Assembly: GCF_029543245.1 (NCBI RefSeq)
Contig: NZ_JARQWV010000032.1
Coordinates: 1-52,144, forward strand
DNA: 52,144 nt
Source of the DNA: Caulobacter endophyticus
GTDB taxonomy: Bacteria > Pseudomonadota > Alphaproteobacteria > Caulobacterales > Caulobacteraceae
Direction of reading: 5' to 3'
The notes below the pieces were generated by a model. It was given only the letters and a program-made list of their open reading frames with translations, had not been told where the DNA came from and ran no database searches. Below, piece by piece: positions 1 to 9,000 of the stretch (position 1 is the stretch's first letter; every line of letters starts with the position of its first letter). A program made the position numbers and the translations under genes.

Positions 1-152
1 CTGCGCCCGCGCCGCCATCGAGCGTGTCGTCGCCGGCCCCGCCATCGAGGGTGTCGGCTCCCGCCAACCCCGCCAGCCTGTCGGCTCCGTCCGAACCCTT
101 CAGGACGTCCGCGGCCGCCGTGCCCGTCTTGTCCCCGCTCGTCACCGGCGGG
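1..152. repeat. Terminal inverted repeat, left copy (RTX coding segment)
   Basis: Bases 1-152 are the reverse complement of 51993-52144 with only two mismatches that I can find. Both copies encode the same linker plus the first RTX nonapeptides (DTLDGGAGD-type), read outward through the window edge. The two genes share this C-terminal module and have unrelated N-terminal halves. The simplest reading is that the window is an assembled contig ending in a repeat longer than the read or overlap length. Confidence 0.9.
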
Positions 153-1219
153 GGCGAGGTCGGCAGCGTCGGAAGGCTTGCGCTAAGCGCAGGGCCCACT
201 GGCTTTGCCCAGATAGACGCGGCGTTGTCAGCGACAATCAAATCCACGCCGTTGCCGCTATCGACCTGCGTTACGCGCTTGGCGCCGACGAGCACATTGT
301 TGCTGATCTGCACGTCAGATGAATAGAGGCGGACGGCGGCGGTTTTGTCGCCCGTCGTTAGGTAGACAGCCCAAGGGTTGGTCGTGTTGGCCGCCAGATA
401 GTTGCCGTAGATATCTACGTCCACCGCTCCGCGGACGCTGACCGGCTGCTTGCCGACATCGAGAACCTTATTGTCAAAGATGTCGACGCTTTTCGCTTCG
501 TAGTTTGTTCCCGGTCGCATTGACGAGGCGCTGGTCGATCCGCCCGCCGCAATGCCGTCGCCTTTGACGTCGTGAATATAATTTCCAGAGATCTGGACGT
601 TGCTGGAGCCGCCCTTGGCGAATATCGCCGCCGATGTGCTTCCGACCCGGGCGACCTCATTCCGGGCGATGACCACGTTCTGCGAGCCGACGACGTCAAT
701 GCCCTCCTCGTCCCGAATATCGGTGATGAGATTGTCGACAATCTGCACGTTGTTAGCTTGGCCGATCTTTACCCCATCGTGAACGGCGCACGTAATGACG
801 TTGCCCTGAATGACGACGTTATTGACCAAGTTCGTGTAATCGGTGCCGCTCTGACTGAACTGCACCCCATCATAGCCCCCCGCGATGGCGAAGTTTTTGA
901 TGACGTAATTGTCGACGCCCAAGGCCTGGATCACGGGCTTGTCGGCGCTAGCCCCGATGATCTTGGCGGCCTGGGGGCCGTCGGCTGAAACCAACCAGAT
1001 CGGAGCCCCGTCTGAGCCGCCGGCCGAATGGGGGATTTTGACGTTCTCGACGTAGGTTCCAGCGTGAACATAGATCGCCGTGCCGGGCGTTGCGGCGACG
1101 ACGGCTGACTGGATGGTCGCAAAAGGCCTTTCCGCGCTGCCATCACCTCCGGCTGCCGCCCCTGCTGAGACATGGATAATGCGCAGGGGCGAGACCCCCG
1201 CAAACAGCTCTGCGGCCAT
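1..1219 (-). CDS. Right-handed beta-helix protein with C-terminal RTX repeats (3' end missing)
   Basis: Open from ATG at 1219 to the window edge, about 406 codons visible. The start at 1219 has GGGG 7 nt upstream; an in-frame ATG at 1243 has no clear ribosome site. Residues about 18-55 carry the GGDGSAERPFATIQSAV-type opening seen in NosD/DUF1565-like parallel beta-helix proteins. Residues about 90-340 show regularly spaced N-x-V/I-x-G-N rungs. A Pro-rich linker then leads into RTX calcium-binding nonapeptides (DTLDGGAGD). There is no N-terminal signal peptide, as expected for type I secretion. It is the last gene of a minus-strand run that includes an ABC exporter and a HlyD adaptor, which may export it. 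The substrate cannot be read from the sequence; a polysaccharide lyase, hydrolase, epimerase or adhesin are all possible. Confidence 0.85.
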   Translation of the reverse strand, partial: MAAELFAGVSPLRIIHVSAGAAAGGDGSAERPFATIQSAVVAATPGTAIYVHAGTYVENVKIPHSAGGSDGAPIWLVSADGPQAAKIIGASADKPVIQALGVDNYVIKNFAIAGGYDGVQFSQSGTDYTNLVNNVVIQGNVITCAVHDGVKIGQANNVQIVDNLITDIRDEEGIDVVGSQNVVIARNEVARVGSTSAAIFAKGGSSNVQISGNYIHDVKGDGIAAGGSTSASSMRPGTNYEAKSVDIFDNKVLDVGKQPVSVRGAVDVDIYGNYLAANTTNPWAVYLTTGDKTAAVRLYSSDVQISNNVLVGAKRVTQVDSGNGVDLIVADNAASIWAKPVGPALSASLPTLPTSPPPVTSGDKTGTAAADVLKGSDGADRLAGLAGADTLDGGAGDDTLDGGAGA

Positions 1220-1389
1220 GTAGATCCCCGATACAGAAAACATACTGGTCAAATGTCGCCAAGTAGACCATGGCGCGCCGACGCCAGCGGATTTAAAGAT
1301 TGGGCGTCACCGGCCTGTAAAGCAACGCGGCAAATTATCGCTTAACTATAATGTCGCAGTCGGGCGCGACAGCAGTGCGCCCATCTGTC

Positions 1390-1404
1390 TTAAGTGCTGG
1401 TTAA
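1390..1404. promoter_or_regulatory. CtrA-type box TTAA-N7-TTAA
   Basis: TTAAGTGCTGGTTAA is a perfect match to the TTAA-N7-TTAA site of the alphaproteobacterial cell-cycle regulator CtrA. It lies in AT-rich intergenic DNA about 170 bp upstream of the beta-helix/RTX gene start at 1219 and downstream of the hypothetical gene ending at 1510. A single site in a 52-kb window could arise by chance, but its intergenic position in a GC-rich background favours function. Regulation of the RTX gene by cell-cycle state is inference. Confidence 0.5.
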
Positions 1405-1509
1405 TATTGCTCGCAATCATTTTGTATCTTCGCGGACCACTTCCCGCCGCGCATTCAGTGTTGCGGCGCCAAGCTGGTGCAGCACCACGCGGGTCAATGG
1501 CCGCCGGCT

Positions 1510-2373
1510 CTACGTCGCCGCCCGGCGCCAGGGTCTTGAGCAGTCGCTTCTAGAGCCGCAGATGTTGAGGGTGGTTGGCGAGGTGATTCCACCCGCTGGG
1601 CGACCGCTCTCGTCAGGTCCCGACATCGGCCCCATCCTCTCGTCGTAGCGCCTGGCGCGTCGCCTCCGCGCAGGCGGAAGGCGCGGCGTCCCAGGACGTC
1701 CTGCTGATAGCGCCAAGGCCTTCGCCCCCACGCCAAGACGTTCTTGGCCAACGTCAAGTTGCTGACGGACACCACGGACAAGAGCGAGGCCCTCAAGAAG
1801 GTTCGGATCGACGCGGTCGGCAAGGCTGTCGAGCAGAGCGTCGAAAAAGGTCCGCAGCTGGCCGTTGGCGGCGGCCCAGTCGCCGCGCGCATGCGTGTCC
1901 ATGGCTTGCCGAAGATGGCCCTTTGCCGTGTGCAGTTGGTAGACGTCGAGAAGACGCAGCAGCTCCGATTCCGTTTCCGGCAGGCCGATGTCAGCCGGCA
2001 GAATGCGGCGCAGCACGCCGTCCGTGACCGTGTAGCCGTCCATTTCCAGCGTGCGCTTGAAGGTCTCCATGGCCGGCGTCAGCTGGACCGGAGGCGACCA
2101 TGAATGTTTCGGCTCCCCCGGAAGCTTCGAGACCGCTCGCTCAACGAGGACGCGCGCCAGCGGCTCGCCGTCGATCATCGCCGTCGGATCCTGGTCAAAG
2201 ACGCCCTTCAGGTCGCTCATGCGGTTTTTCAGGCTGACCTGGTCCGTCCTGATCAGTTGGTAGATGCTAGGACCCAGTTCCATCAGGAAAGCCGTGAAGT
2301 CCGCATGGCGCCAGGCGCCCTCGAGGACATCGATCGCCGCGATGACGCAGCGCCTGGAAAACCGTTCGCCCAT
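1510..2373 (-). CDS. Hypothetical protein, possible abortive-infection-like C-terminal region
   Basis: 287 codons from ATG at 2373. Residues 1-200 look like genuine protein: alternating helices, and a segment with AANGQLRTFFDALLDSLADR, which recalls helical 'GNWEAANGQIRSFL' stretches in Abi-C-like or HEPN-like hypothetical proteins. That resemblance is from memory and weak. After about residue 205 the composition turns to Arg/Pro/Ser-rich sequence unlike the first part, so the native C-terminus may have been lost by a frameshift or deletion. It lies 57 bp downstream of the HlyD adaptor gene on the same strand and could be co-transcribed with it. No role in secretion is evident. Confidence 0.55.
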   Translation of the reverse strand: MGERFSRRCVIAAIDVLEGAWRHADFTAFLMELGPSIYQLIRTDQVSLKNRMSDLKGVFDQDPTAMIDGEPLARVLVERAVSKLPGEPKHSWSPPVQLTPAMETFKRTLEMDGYTVTDGVLRRILPADIGLPETESELLRLLDVYQLHTAKGHLRQAMDTHARGDWAAANGQLRTFFDALLDSLADRVDPNLLEGLALVRGVRQQLDVGQERLGVGAKALALSAGRPGTPRLPPARRRRARRYDERMGPMSGPDESGRPAGGITSPTTLNICGSRSDCSRPWRRAAT

Positions 2374-2430
2374 GGTCCCACCCTATGCTGGCCGCGCCGC
2401 CTCGACCCGCTCGTTCGATCCTCGCCCGCC

Positions 2431-3822
2431 CTAGCGCTCGCGCCCCGCCTCGCGGCGGATCTGCTCGATCGGGCCGACGAGGTAGGCGAGGATCGAGCGA
2501 CGACCCACGACGATGTCGCTGGTGGCGGCAAGACCCGGAGAGAGCTTCACCGGTCCCTTGGGGGTGTCAATACGGCTGCGCTCCAAGGCGATGCGGGCCA
2601 GGAAGTATGGGCCCGCATCCTTGTCCGGGACCGCGTCGCGGCTGATGGAAACGATGCGGCCCGGCACTGTCCCATAGACCGTGAAGGGGAAGGCCTGCAG
2701 CTTGACGGCCACCGGTTGCCCCAGGCGGACGAAGCCGGCGTCCTTGTTGAGAACCTTGGCCTGGACGGTCAACGCGCCGTCGGGCACGACGACCATCAGG
2801 GGTTTGACCGCCTCGACCACCCCGCCCACCGTGTGGACCTCCAGCTGTTGGACCGATCCGTCGACGGGGGCGACGAGACGCTGCAGCCGTGACTTCTCGC
2901 GCGCCTTACGCAATTCCTCGCCTCGCAACACCACCTCGCTCTGAGCGCGCGCCAAGTCCGAGAGGGCCCGCTGGCGCGCGTCCTGCGCCGACTCCTGAGC
3001 CTGAGCGGCGAACTTTCGCGCGTCGGCCAAGGCGCGCTCGCGCTGGGCGCGGGCGACTTCGCGCTCACCCGCCTCCGCCCCCCGCTGCCGGCTGAGCTCC
3101 ATCAGGCGCATGCCCGGGGCGTAGCCCTTGGCGGCCAGCGCGCTCATGCCGGCGATCTGCTTGTCGAGGATCGGCAAGGTCGTGTCGTACTTGCTGATCT
3201 GCGCCTGCGCCGAACGGGCGTCGGCCAGCGCGGCGGCGCGAGCGTCGAGCAAGGCCGACCGGGCCGAGCGCGATTGGGCCAGTTGCGCCTCCACCAGGCG
3301 AGCCTGCGTCTGCGCCACTTCGGGAGGAAGGTCGGCGGCCGGGGTGAAAGGGGCGCCTCCCCCAGCCAGGGCGTCGGCAATGGCGCGGCTGCGCGAAGCT
3401 TCGATCCGCGCGGCCGCCAGGGCGGCGGCGGCCTGGATTTCCTCGGCGCCGGAGACGGTCGGGTCCAGGTCGATAAGCGGATCCCCCCGACGCACCCAGT
3501 CGCCTTCGCGCACGTGGATGTGACGGACGACGCCCGGACCGGAGGCCTGCACCAGCTTGACGTTGTCGGTGGGCGCGATCTGGCCTTCGGCCGAGGCCAC
3601 GATGTCGACCTTGCCGAAGGCTGCCCAGAGCAGGGTCAGCAACAAGCCTGAGAGAAGGAGCCAGCTCGTCAGGCGCGCGGTTGGGGACACCGGCCGCTCG
3701 ATGACCTCCAGAGCGGCAGGCAGGAAGTCGGGTTCGGCCGGCGCGATCCTGGTCCTGAGACGCTCGCGCTCCGCGGAAACGGCCTGGCGCCATTGCCTTG
3801 CATAGTGCTGCCACTGGCTCAT
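2431..3822 (-). CDS. Type I secretion periplasmic adaptor (HlyD family)
   Basis: 463 aa. The start at 3822 was chosen because its ATG overlaps the stop of the ABC gene (ATGA) and because the longer frame upstream is antisense-like. The N-terminal cytoplasmic tail is about 50 residues, followed by one membrane helix (52-70). A biotinyl/lipoyl-like half motif comes next (GPGVVRHIHVREGDWVRRGD), then a long Ala/Arg/Gln-rich coiled-coil hairpin (about 120-320), the second half motif (APVDGSVQQLEVHTVGG), and a beta-barrel C-terminus ending near a GLAATSDIVVGRRSILAYL-type HlyD signature. It should bridge the inner-membrane ABC exporter and a TolC-like outer-membrane channel, which is not encoded in this window. 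It is translationally coupled to the ABC gene. Confidence 0.93.
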   Translation of the reverse strand: MSQWQHYARQWRQAVSAERERLRTRIAPAEPDFLPAALEVIERPVSPTARLTSWLLLSGLLLTLLWAAFGKVDIVASAEGQIAPTDNVKLVQASGPGVVRHIHVREGDWVRRGDPLIDLDPTVSGAEEIQAAAALAAARIEASRSRAIADALAGGGAPFTPAADLPPEVAQTQARLVEAQLAQSRSARSALLDARAAALADARSAQAQISKYDTTLPILDKQIAGMSALAAKGYAPGMRLMELSRQRGAEAGEREVARAQRERALADARKFAAQAQESAQDARQRALSDLARAQSEVVLRGEELRKAREKSRLQRLVAPVDGSVQQLEVHTVGGVVEAVKPLMVVVPDGALTVQAKVLNKDAGFVRLGQPVAVKLQAFPFTVYGTVPGRIVSISRDAVPDKDAGPYFLARIALERSRIDTPKGPVKLSPGLAATSDIVVGRRSILAYLVGPIEQIRREAGRER

Positions 3823-5954
3823 GCCGCCGCCCCTTGGCTGACGCCAAGCTGGCGCCGGTAAAGGTCGGCGTAGCGTCCATCCAGGGCCAGAAGCTCCGCA
3901 TGGCCGCCGCGTTCGGCGATACGTCCCTTCTCCAGGGCGATGATGCTGTCGCACTGGCGGATCGCCGAGAGGCGGTGGGCGATGATCAGCACGGTGCGGC
4001 CACGCGCCATGGCCTTCAGGTTGGCCTGGATGATCTCCTCGCTTTCGGCGTCCAGGGCCGAGGTGGCCTCGTCGAAGATCAGGATGCGCGGATTGGTCAC
4101 CAGGGCGCGGGCGATCGCCAGGCGCTGGCGCTGGCCGCCGGAAAGATTGGTCCCGCGCTCCTCGATGAGGCTGTCATAGCCTTGGGGAAGCCGCGTGATG
4201 AAGTCGTGCGCTCCGGCGAGCTTGGCCGCCTCGATCACCGCGTCCAGCGGCGCGGCCGGGTTGGCGATGGCGATGTTCTCGCGGACAGTGCGGGTGAAGA
4301 GCAGGTTTTCCTGCAGAACCACGCCGATCTGCCGGCGCAGCCAGGCCGGGTCGATCTGGGCGATATCGATCCCGTCGATCAGGACCCGTCCCGAGGCGGG
4401 GACGTAGAGCCTCTGCAGCAACTTGGTCAGGGTCGATTTGCCGGAGCCCGACGAGCCGACGATGCCGATCGAGCGCCCGGCCGGAACGACCAGATCGATG
4501 TCCTCCAGGGTCCATGGTCCGTCCAGGCCGTAGCGGAACTTGACCCCCTCGAAGCTGATGGTCCCGACGATGTCGGGCAGGGTGACGCGGCTGCCAGCGC
4601 CCGGTTCGGTGGGCTGGTTCAGCACGTCGCCGAGGCGATCGATCGACAGGCGCACCTGCTGGAAGTCCTGCCACAGCTGAGCCATCCGGATCACCGGGCC
4701 CGAGACGCGCTGGGCGAACATGTTGAAGGCCACCAGCCCGCCCACCGTCAGATCGTGGGCGATGACCGCCTTGGCGCCGAAGTAGAGGATGGCCGCCATA
4801 TTGAGCTTGAAAATCAGCTGAATCGCCTGGCTGCCGGTGTTGCCAAGATTGATGACGTGCTGGCTGGCAAGAGAGTAGCCGGCCAGCTGCCTTTCCCAGC
4901 GATCCTGCCACTGCGGCTCGACCGCCGAGGCCTTGACGGTCTGGATCCCGCCGATGCTCTCGATCAGCAGGGCGTTGTTGGCCGCGCCGCGCTCGAACTT
5001 CTCGTTGATCCGCGCGCGCAACGGTCCGGTGATCAGCACGGCCACGGCGACATAGGCCGGCAAGGCCAGGATCGAGATCAGAAACAAGGACGGGGAGTAG
5101 ATCCACATCGCCACCAGGAAGACGATCGTGAAGAGCGGGTCGACCAGGACCGTCAGCGACGCATTGGTCAGGAACTCGCGGATCGATTCCAGCTGCCGTA
5201 CGCGCATGGCCGTATCGCCCACGCGCCTGGCCTCGAAATAGCCGAGCGGCAGCCGCAGCATGTGCCAGAATAGCTTGCTGCCAAGCTCCACGTCGATCTT
5301 TTGGCTGGTCTCCGAATAGAGGCGGGTGCGCAACCATCCGAACGCGGTCTCCCAAAGCGAGACGGCCACGAACCCGATCGCCAGCACCGTCAGGGTCGAG
5401 AGGGTGTTGTGGACCAGAACCTTGTCGACGATGTTCTGGAAGAACAGCGGCGCGGCCAGGCCAAGCAGGTTGATCGCCAGGGTGATCAGCAGGACTTCGC
5501 CGATCAGCCGCCGATACTTGGCGATCTGTGGCACGAACCAGCTCAAGTCGAACGCGCGGGTCGATCCGCCGACATCTTCCCGCGTGGTGATCAGCACCAG
5601 GTCGCCGGTCCAGTCGGCCTCGAGGGTCGGCCGGGCGATCTTGGCGATCTCCGCGCCGGGATACTGAACGAGCGCGTCGTCGCCAGCCACGCGGCCCAAG
5701 ATGAACCAGCCGTCGGCGCCGCGCGCCAGAGCGGGCAGGGGGATCTTGGCCAGGTCGGCCCATCGGGCCGTCCGGTGGCGGGCGCGTACTCCCTCGTGCT
5801 TGCGAGCCAGGCGCACGAGATCGATCGGCGACAAGGCCTCATGGTGACCGATAGCGTGGCGCAGCTGCGCCGCGTCCGTGGCGATGCGGTGCATCCCCAG
5901 CAGGCTCGCGAGGGCCAGGGGGCCGCTCTCGGCCGATGGAGCAGATGGGGTCAT
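3819..5954 (-). CDS. Type I secretion ABC transporter, HlyB type with C39-like domain
   Basis: 711 aa from ATG at 5954. Residues about 1-135 form a degenerate C39-peptidase-like domain (LASLLGMHRI... region) that lacks the catalytic Cys, as in HlyB-class exporters that bind unfolded RTX substrates. A six-helix membrane domain spans about 155-440. The nucleotide-binding domain shows Walker A GSSGSGKST (near 500), signature LSGGQRQRLAIARAL (near 603), Walker B ILIFDEATSALDAE (near 625) and the H-loop AHRLS (near 657). It sits 104 bp downstream of the GH81 gene and overlaps the HlyD gene. The GH81 enzyme and the beta-helix RTX protein are its likely cargo; this is inferred from position. Confidence 0.95.
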   Translation of the reverse strand: MTPSAPSAESGPLALASLLGMHRIATDAAQLRHAIGHHEALSPIDLVRLARKHEGVRARHRTARWADLAKIPLPALARGADGWFILGRVAGDDALVQYPGAEIAKIARPTLEADWTGDLVLITTREDVGGSTRAFDLSWFVPQIAKYRRLIGEVLLITLAINLLGLAAPLFFQNIVDKVLVHNTLSTLTVLAIGFVAVSLWETAFGWLRTRLYSETSQKIDVELGSKLFWHMLRLPLGYFEARRVGDTAMRVRQLESIREFLTNASLTVLVDPLFTIVFLVAMWIYSPSLFLISILALPAYVAVAVLITGPLRARINEKFERGAANNALLIESIGGIQTVKASAVEPQWQDRWERQLAGYSLASQHVINLGNTGSQAIQLIFKLNMAAILYFGAKAVIAHDLTVGGLVAFNMFAQRVSGPVIRMAQLWQDFQQVRLSIDRLGDVLNQPTEPGAGSRVTLPDIVGTISFEGVKFRYGLDGPWTLEDIDLVVPAGRSIGIVGSSGSGKSTLTKLLQRLYVPASGRVLIDGIDIAQIDPAWLRRQIGVVLQENLLFTRTVRENIAIANPAAPLDAVIEAAKLAGAHDFITRLPQGYDSLIEERGTNLSGGQRQRLAIARALVTNPRILIFDEATSALDAESEEIIQANLKAMARGRTVLIIAHRLSAIRQCDSIIALEKGRIAERGGHAELLALDGRYADLYRRQLGVSQGAAA

Positions 5955-6001
5955 GGGCCTGTCTGGCGGCCAGATCAGCCGCGTTGCTGGAACGGAAAGA
6001 T

Positions 6002-6027
6002 GCGCGGGACGGCTAGCCGTCCCGCGC
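6002..6027 (-). terminator. 26-bp perfect palindrome between GH81 and ABC genes
   Basis: A perfectly self-complementary 26-mer centred on GCTAGC lies between the GH81 stop and the ABC start, followed on the minus strand by a short T-rich stretch (ATCTTTCC). It can fold into a very stable hairpin. Its place inside an apparent operon suggests a partial terminator or a 3'-end RNA-stabilising stem that sets GH81 output apart from exporter output. Confidence 0.6.
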
Positions 6028-6058
6028 AGGTGAGATCGACGCTGCGGATCGGTGCGGG

Positions 6059-9000
6059 CTAGCCGATCCCGCCCAGACCGCCCGACCCCGACGGCGTGCC
6101 AATGATCCCGTCGCGGTCCAGATCGACGGAGAACAGCGTCTCGGCTTTCCCGACGGTGGACTTGTCGAAGGACTCCTCGCCGACGAAATGGCCGTTGGCG
6201 TCGAGGATCCAGGCGTAGCGGGCATCCGAGAACGGGCTGGCGTCCAGCACCCTGGTGCGGCCCTGATCGTCGGTGGCGATCGCCGCCAGGCTCCACTCGC
6301 CGCGCTGCTGCAGCACCGCGCCCCAGCCGTCCCGGGTAATGGCGATCGGATCGGCGCCGCCGATCGAGACCATGGCCGCGCCGGACCGCTGATCGACGAG
6401 CAGAGCCTGCGCGCCCTTTCGCTCGATCGTCCGGTAGGGCGTGGAGCCCACCACGCCGTCGCCGTTCAGGTCCGAGCCGAAGATGTCCTCGGCCTTGGGC
6501 AGCTTGTCGCCCGGGATGACCTCCTCGCCGACCCAATGGCCCTTCTCGTCGAGGATCCAGGCCCAATGCTGGGAATTGAGCCCCATATCGGCCGGGTTGC
6601 CGTCCAGAACCCGCAGGCGACCCTGATCGTCGCGCCCGACGGCGAACAGCTTGGCGCCGCGGTCGAGCAGAACCGGATCCTGCGGCCCGCCCCGCGTCAG
6701 GGTCAGCTGCGCGCCGTCCTCGAGCTGGATCAGCGCATGGCCCGTGCTGGGATCGACGAGCAGGCGCAGCTTGCCGTTGGCGGCGACGAGCTGCGGCGGC
6801 GCCGCGGGGATCTTGCCGTCGCCGTCGAGATCCTTCTGGAAAAGGGCCTCGCCTTGGGAAAGGTTGGCGCCGCCGTAGCGGGTTTCCCCGACCCACACCC
6901 CCTTGGCGTCCAGGGTCCAGCCGTAGCTGACCCCGGCGTTGTCCATGGTGTCGAGGATGCGGACCGCGCCGTTCTCGTCCCTGCCGATGCCTGAGAGCGA
7001 CCAGCCATTGCGGACGAGGAGGCTGGGGCCGTCTCCGGTGCGGGAGACGCCCCGCAGCGGTCGCTCGCCGTCCTGGTAGTAGGCCAGCCCGGTGCCGGTG
7101 TCGGTGAGCAGTTTGAGGGCGCCGTTCTGAGCGACGAGCTTCAGCTCCCCACGCAGGATGATGCCGTCGCCATTGATGTCGGCGCCGAACATCGGTTCCA
7201 GCGTTTTCCAATCGGTCTTGTAGACGGCGCCGCCATTGCCGCCCAAATGCAGGCCGCTATCGACCTTGTAGGGATAGAAGGGCTCGCCGCCCTTGGTCGC
7301 GCCCAGCACTACGATGGCGCCCGTGGCGTCGCGTCCGATGCCGATCATCGTCGTGGTCGCGTCGATCTGGACGGGCTGGCGCCCATCGCCGCGGATCATC
7401 GCCTTGGGAGCGCCGTCGCCGATCGCGATCCAGGCCGTTCCGGTCTGGGCCTCGATCGAGAGGGTCAGGTCTCCGCTCTTGGCGATCGTCGTCAGCGCGT
7501 ACTGCGGCGGATCGGTCGGCAGGTCCATCGGAACGCCCGGCGGCCGGAACGGAATGTCCTTGTTCTGGAAGTCGGTGCTGATGGTTCTGCCGTCGGCGGT
7601 CCGGGTGACGAGATCGCCGGGCTCCACGGTCAGCTGGACGCCGTCCGAGAACTTCACGGTGATCGCCGAAGCGCCGGGGTTGAATGCGGTGTAGCTCTTG
7701 GCGCCGGCCTTGTTGTAGGCGACGGCGAAGGCGCTGTCGGCCTTGACCGAGAGATCGGGCGCGCCGAGCGTCACCAGGGTCTGGATCCATTGCAGGGTGT
7801 AGGCTCTGGATTCCTCGCCCGCGCCGCTCTGGTACTGCGGATTGGCCAGATAGTCCTTCAGCGCCGCCTCGGGATCGGCCAGGGCCAGGGCCATCTGCGA
7901 GCCGTTCATCCACTCGGTGGGACGGCCGGGGTTCTGCATGGCCCACAGCTCTTTGATCTCCGAGAGCAGCTCGGCCTTGTGGCCGGCCATGAACAGGGAG
8001 CCGGCGTTGATCGGCGTGTACTGTATCCCGATGATGTGCGCCGGATCGCCGTCGAAGAAGTTGGTGAACTTGGCGCCGTTGTCGCCGACGATGCCCATGA
8101 TCGAGCGCCGCACCCCGTCGGGGAACACCTTGTTGTCGACGTCCTGCCAGTACTGCTCGAAAGCGATAGACTCGGTGGTGTGCAGATAGACGCCCAGATC
8201 GGCGAGCTTCTGCTGGCCGGTCACCGCGCCCCAGCGGGCCACGGCGCTGGCGAACTCGAGCGCCTCCGAGGCCGACTCCTGGTTCTGGCCGATGCCCGTG
8301 CCCGACGCCCAGCTATGGCCGGCGTAGGGATCGAAGTTGCGCAGGAACCCGTAGGTGGTGTCGTTGCGATCGTCGTTGGCCGCGTCCTGGATCAGCTCGT
8401 TGACCATCGCGCCCCACTTTTCCTGCTTGGCCCATTCGGGGTCGAGCTGAGCCACGGTCGCGGCGGCGTTGATGATGTAGCCGTAGTGGAAGTGGTGGTC
8501 GTTGAGCTTGTCGTCGGAGTTGAAGTTGGCCGGGAAGCCGATGAGCGTCGCCCACTGCTTGTCGTAGACGAACTGGAACTTGTCGCCGTCGTCGGCGGTG
8601 AACCACTTCTCCAGCTGCTCCTCGATCGCCTTGACGAAGACGTCCTTGGCCTGCCCGTAGCCGACCATCTGCGCCATCAGGGCCAGATCGCCGAACTTGG
8701 CGTTCTGGCGGGCGCCCCAATAGGTGTCGCCTTCGAGCGGACTGTTCTGGGCCGAAAGGAAGGCCTTGAGCTCCCCGTGGATCATGTCGATCAGCTGCTG
8801 CTTCTGGGCGGCGTCGCCGACGAACGGCAGGATCGGCAGGATCGGCGCGATGTCCATCGCGGTCTGGAAGGTCGACCCGTTGGCCAGCACCTTCATCTCG
8901 CCGCGCGGCGAGGCGTAGCTGACATCACCGAGAGGGGCGTCGGAATTGATGTACTGGTGGCGATAGAGCGCCATCAGCGGATCCTTCGACAGGCCTGGGC

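Noticed and set aside
3798..5273. 491-codon plus-strand open frame
   Set aside because: Antisense to the HlyB-type ABC gene; its composition is that of a mirrored high-GC gene.
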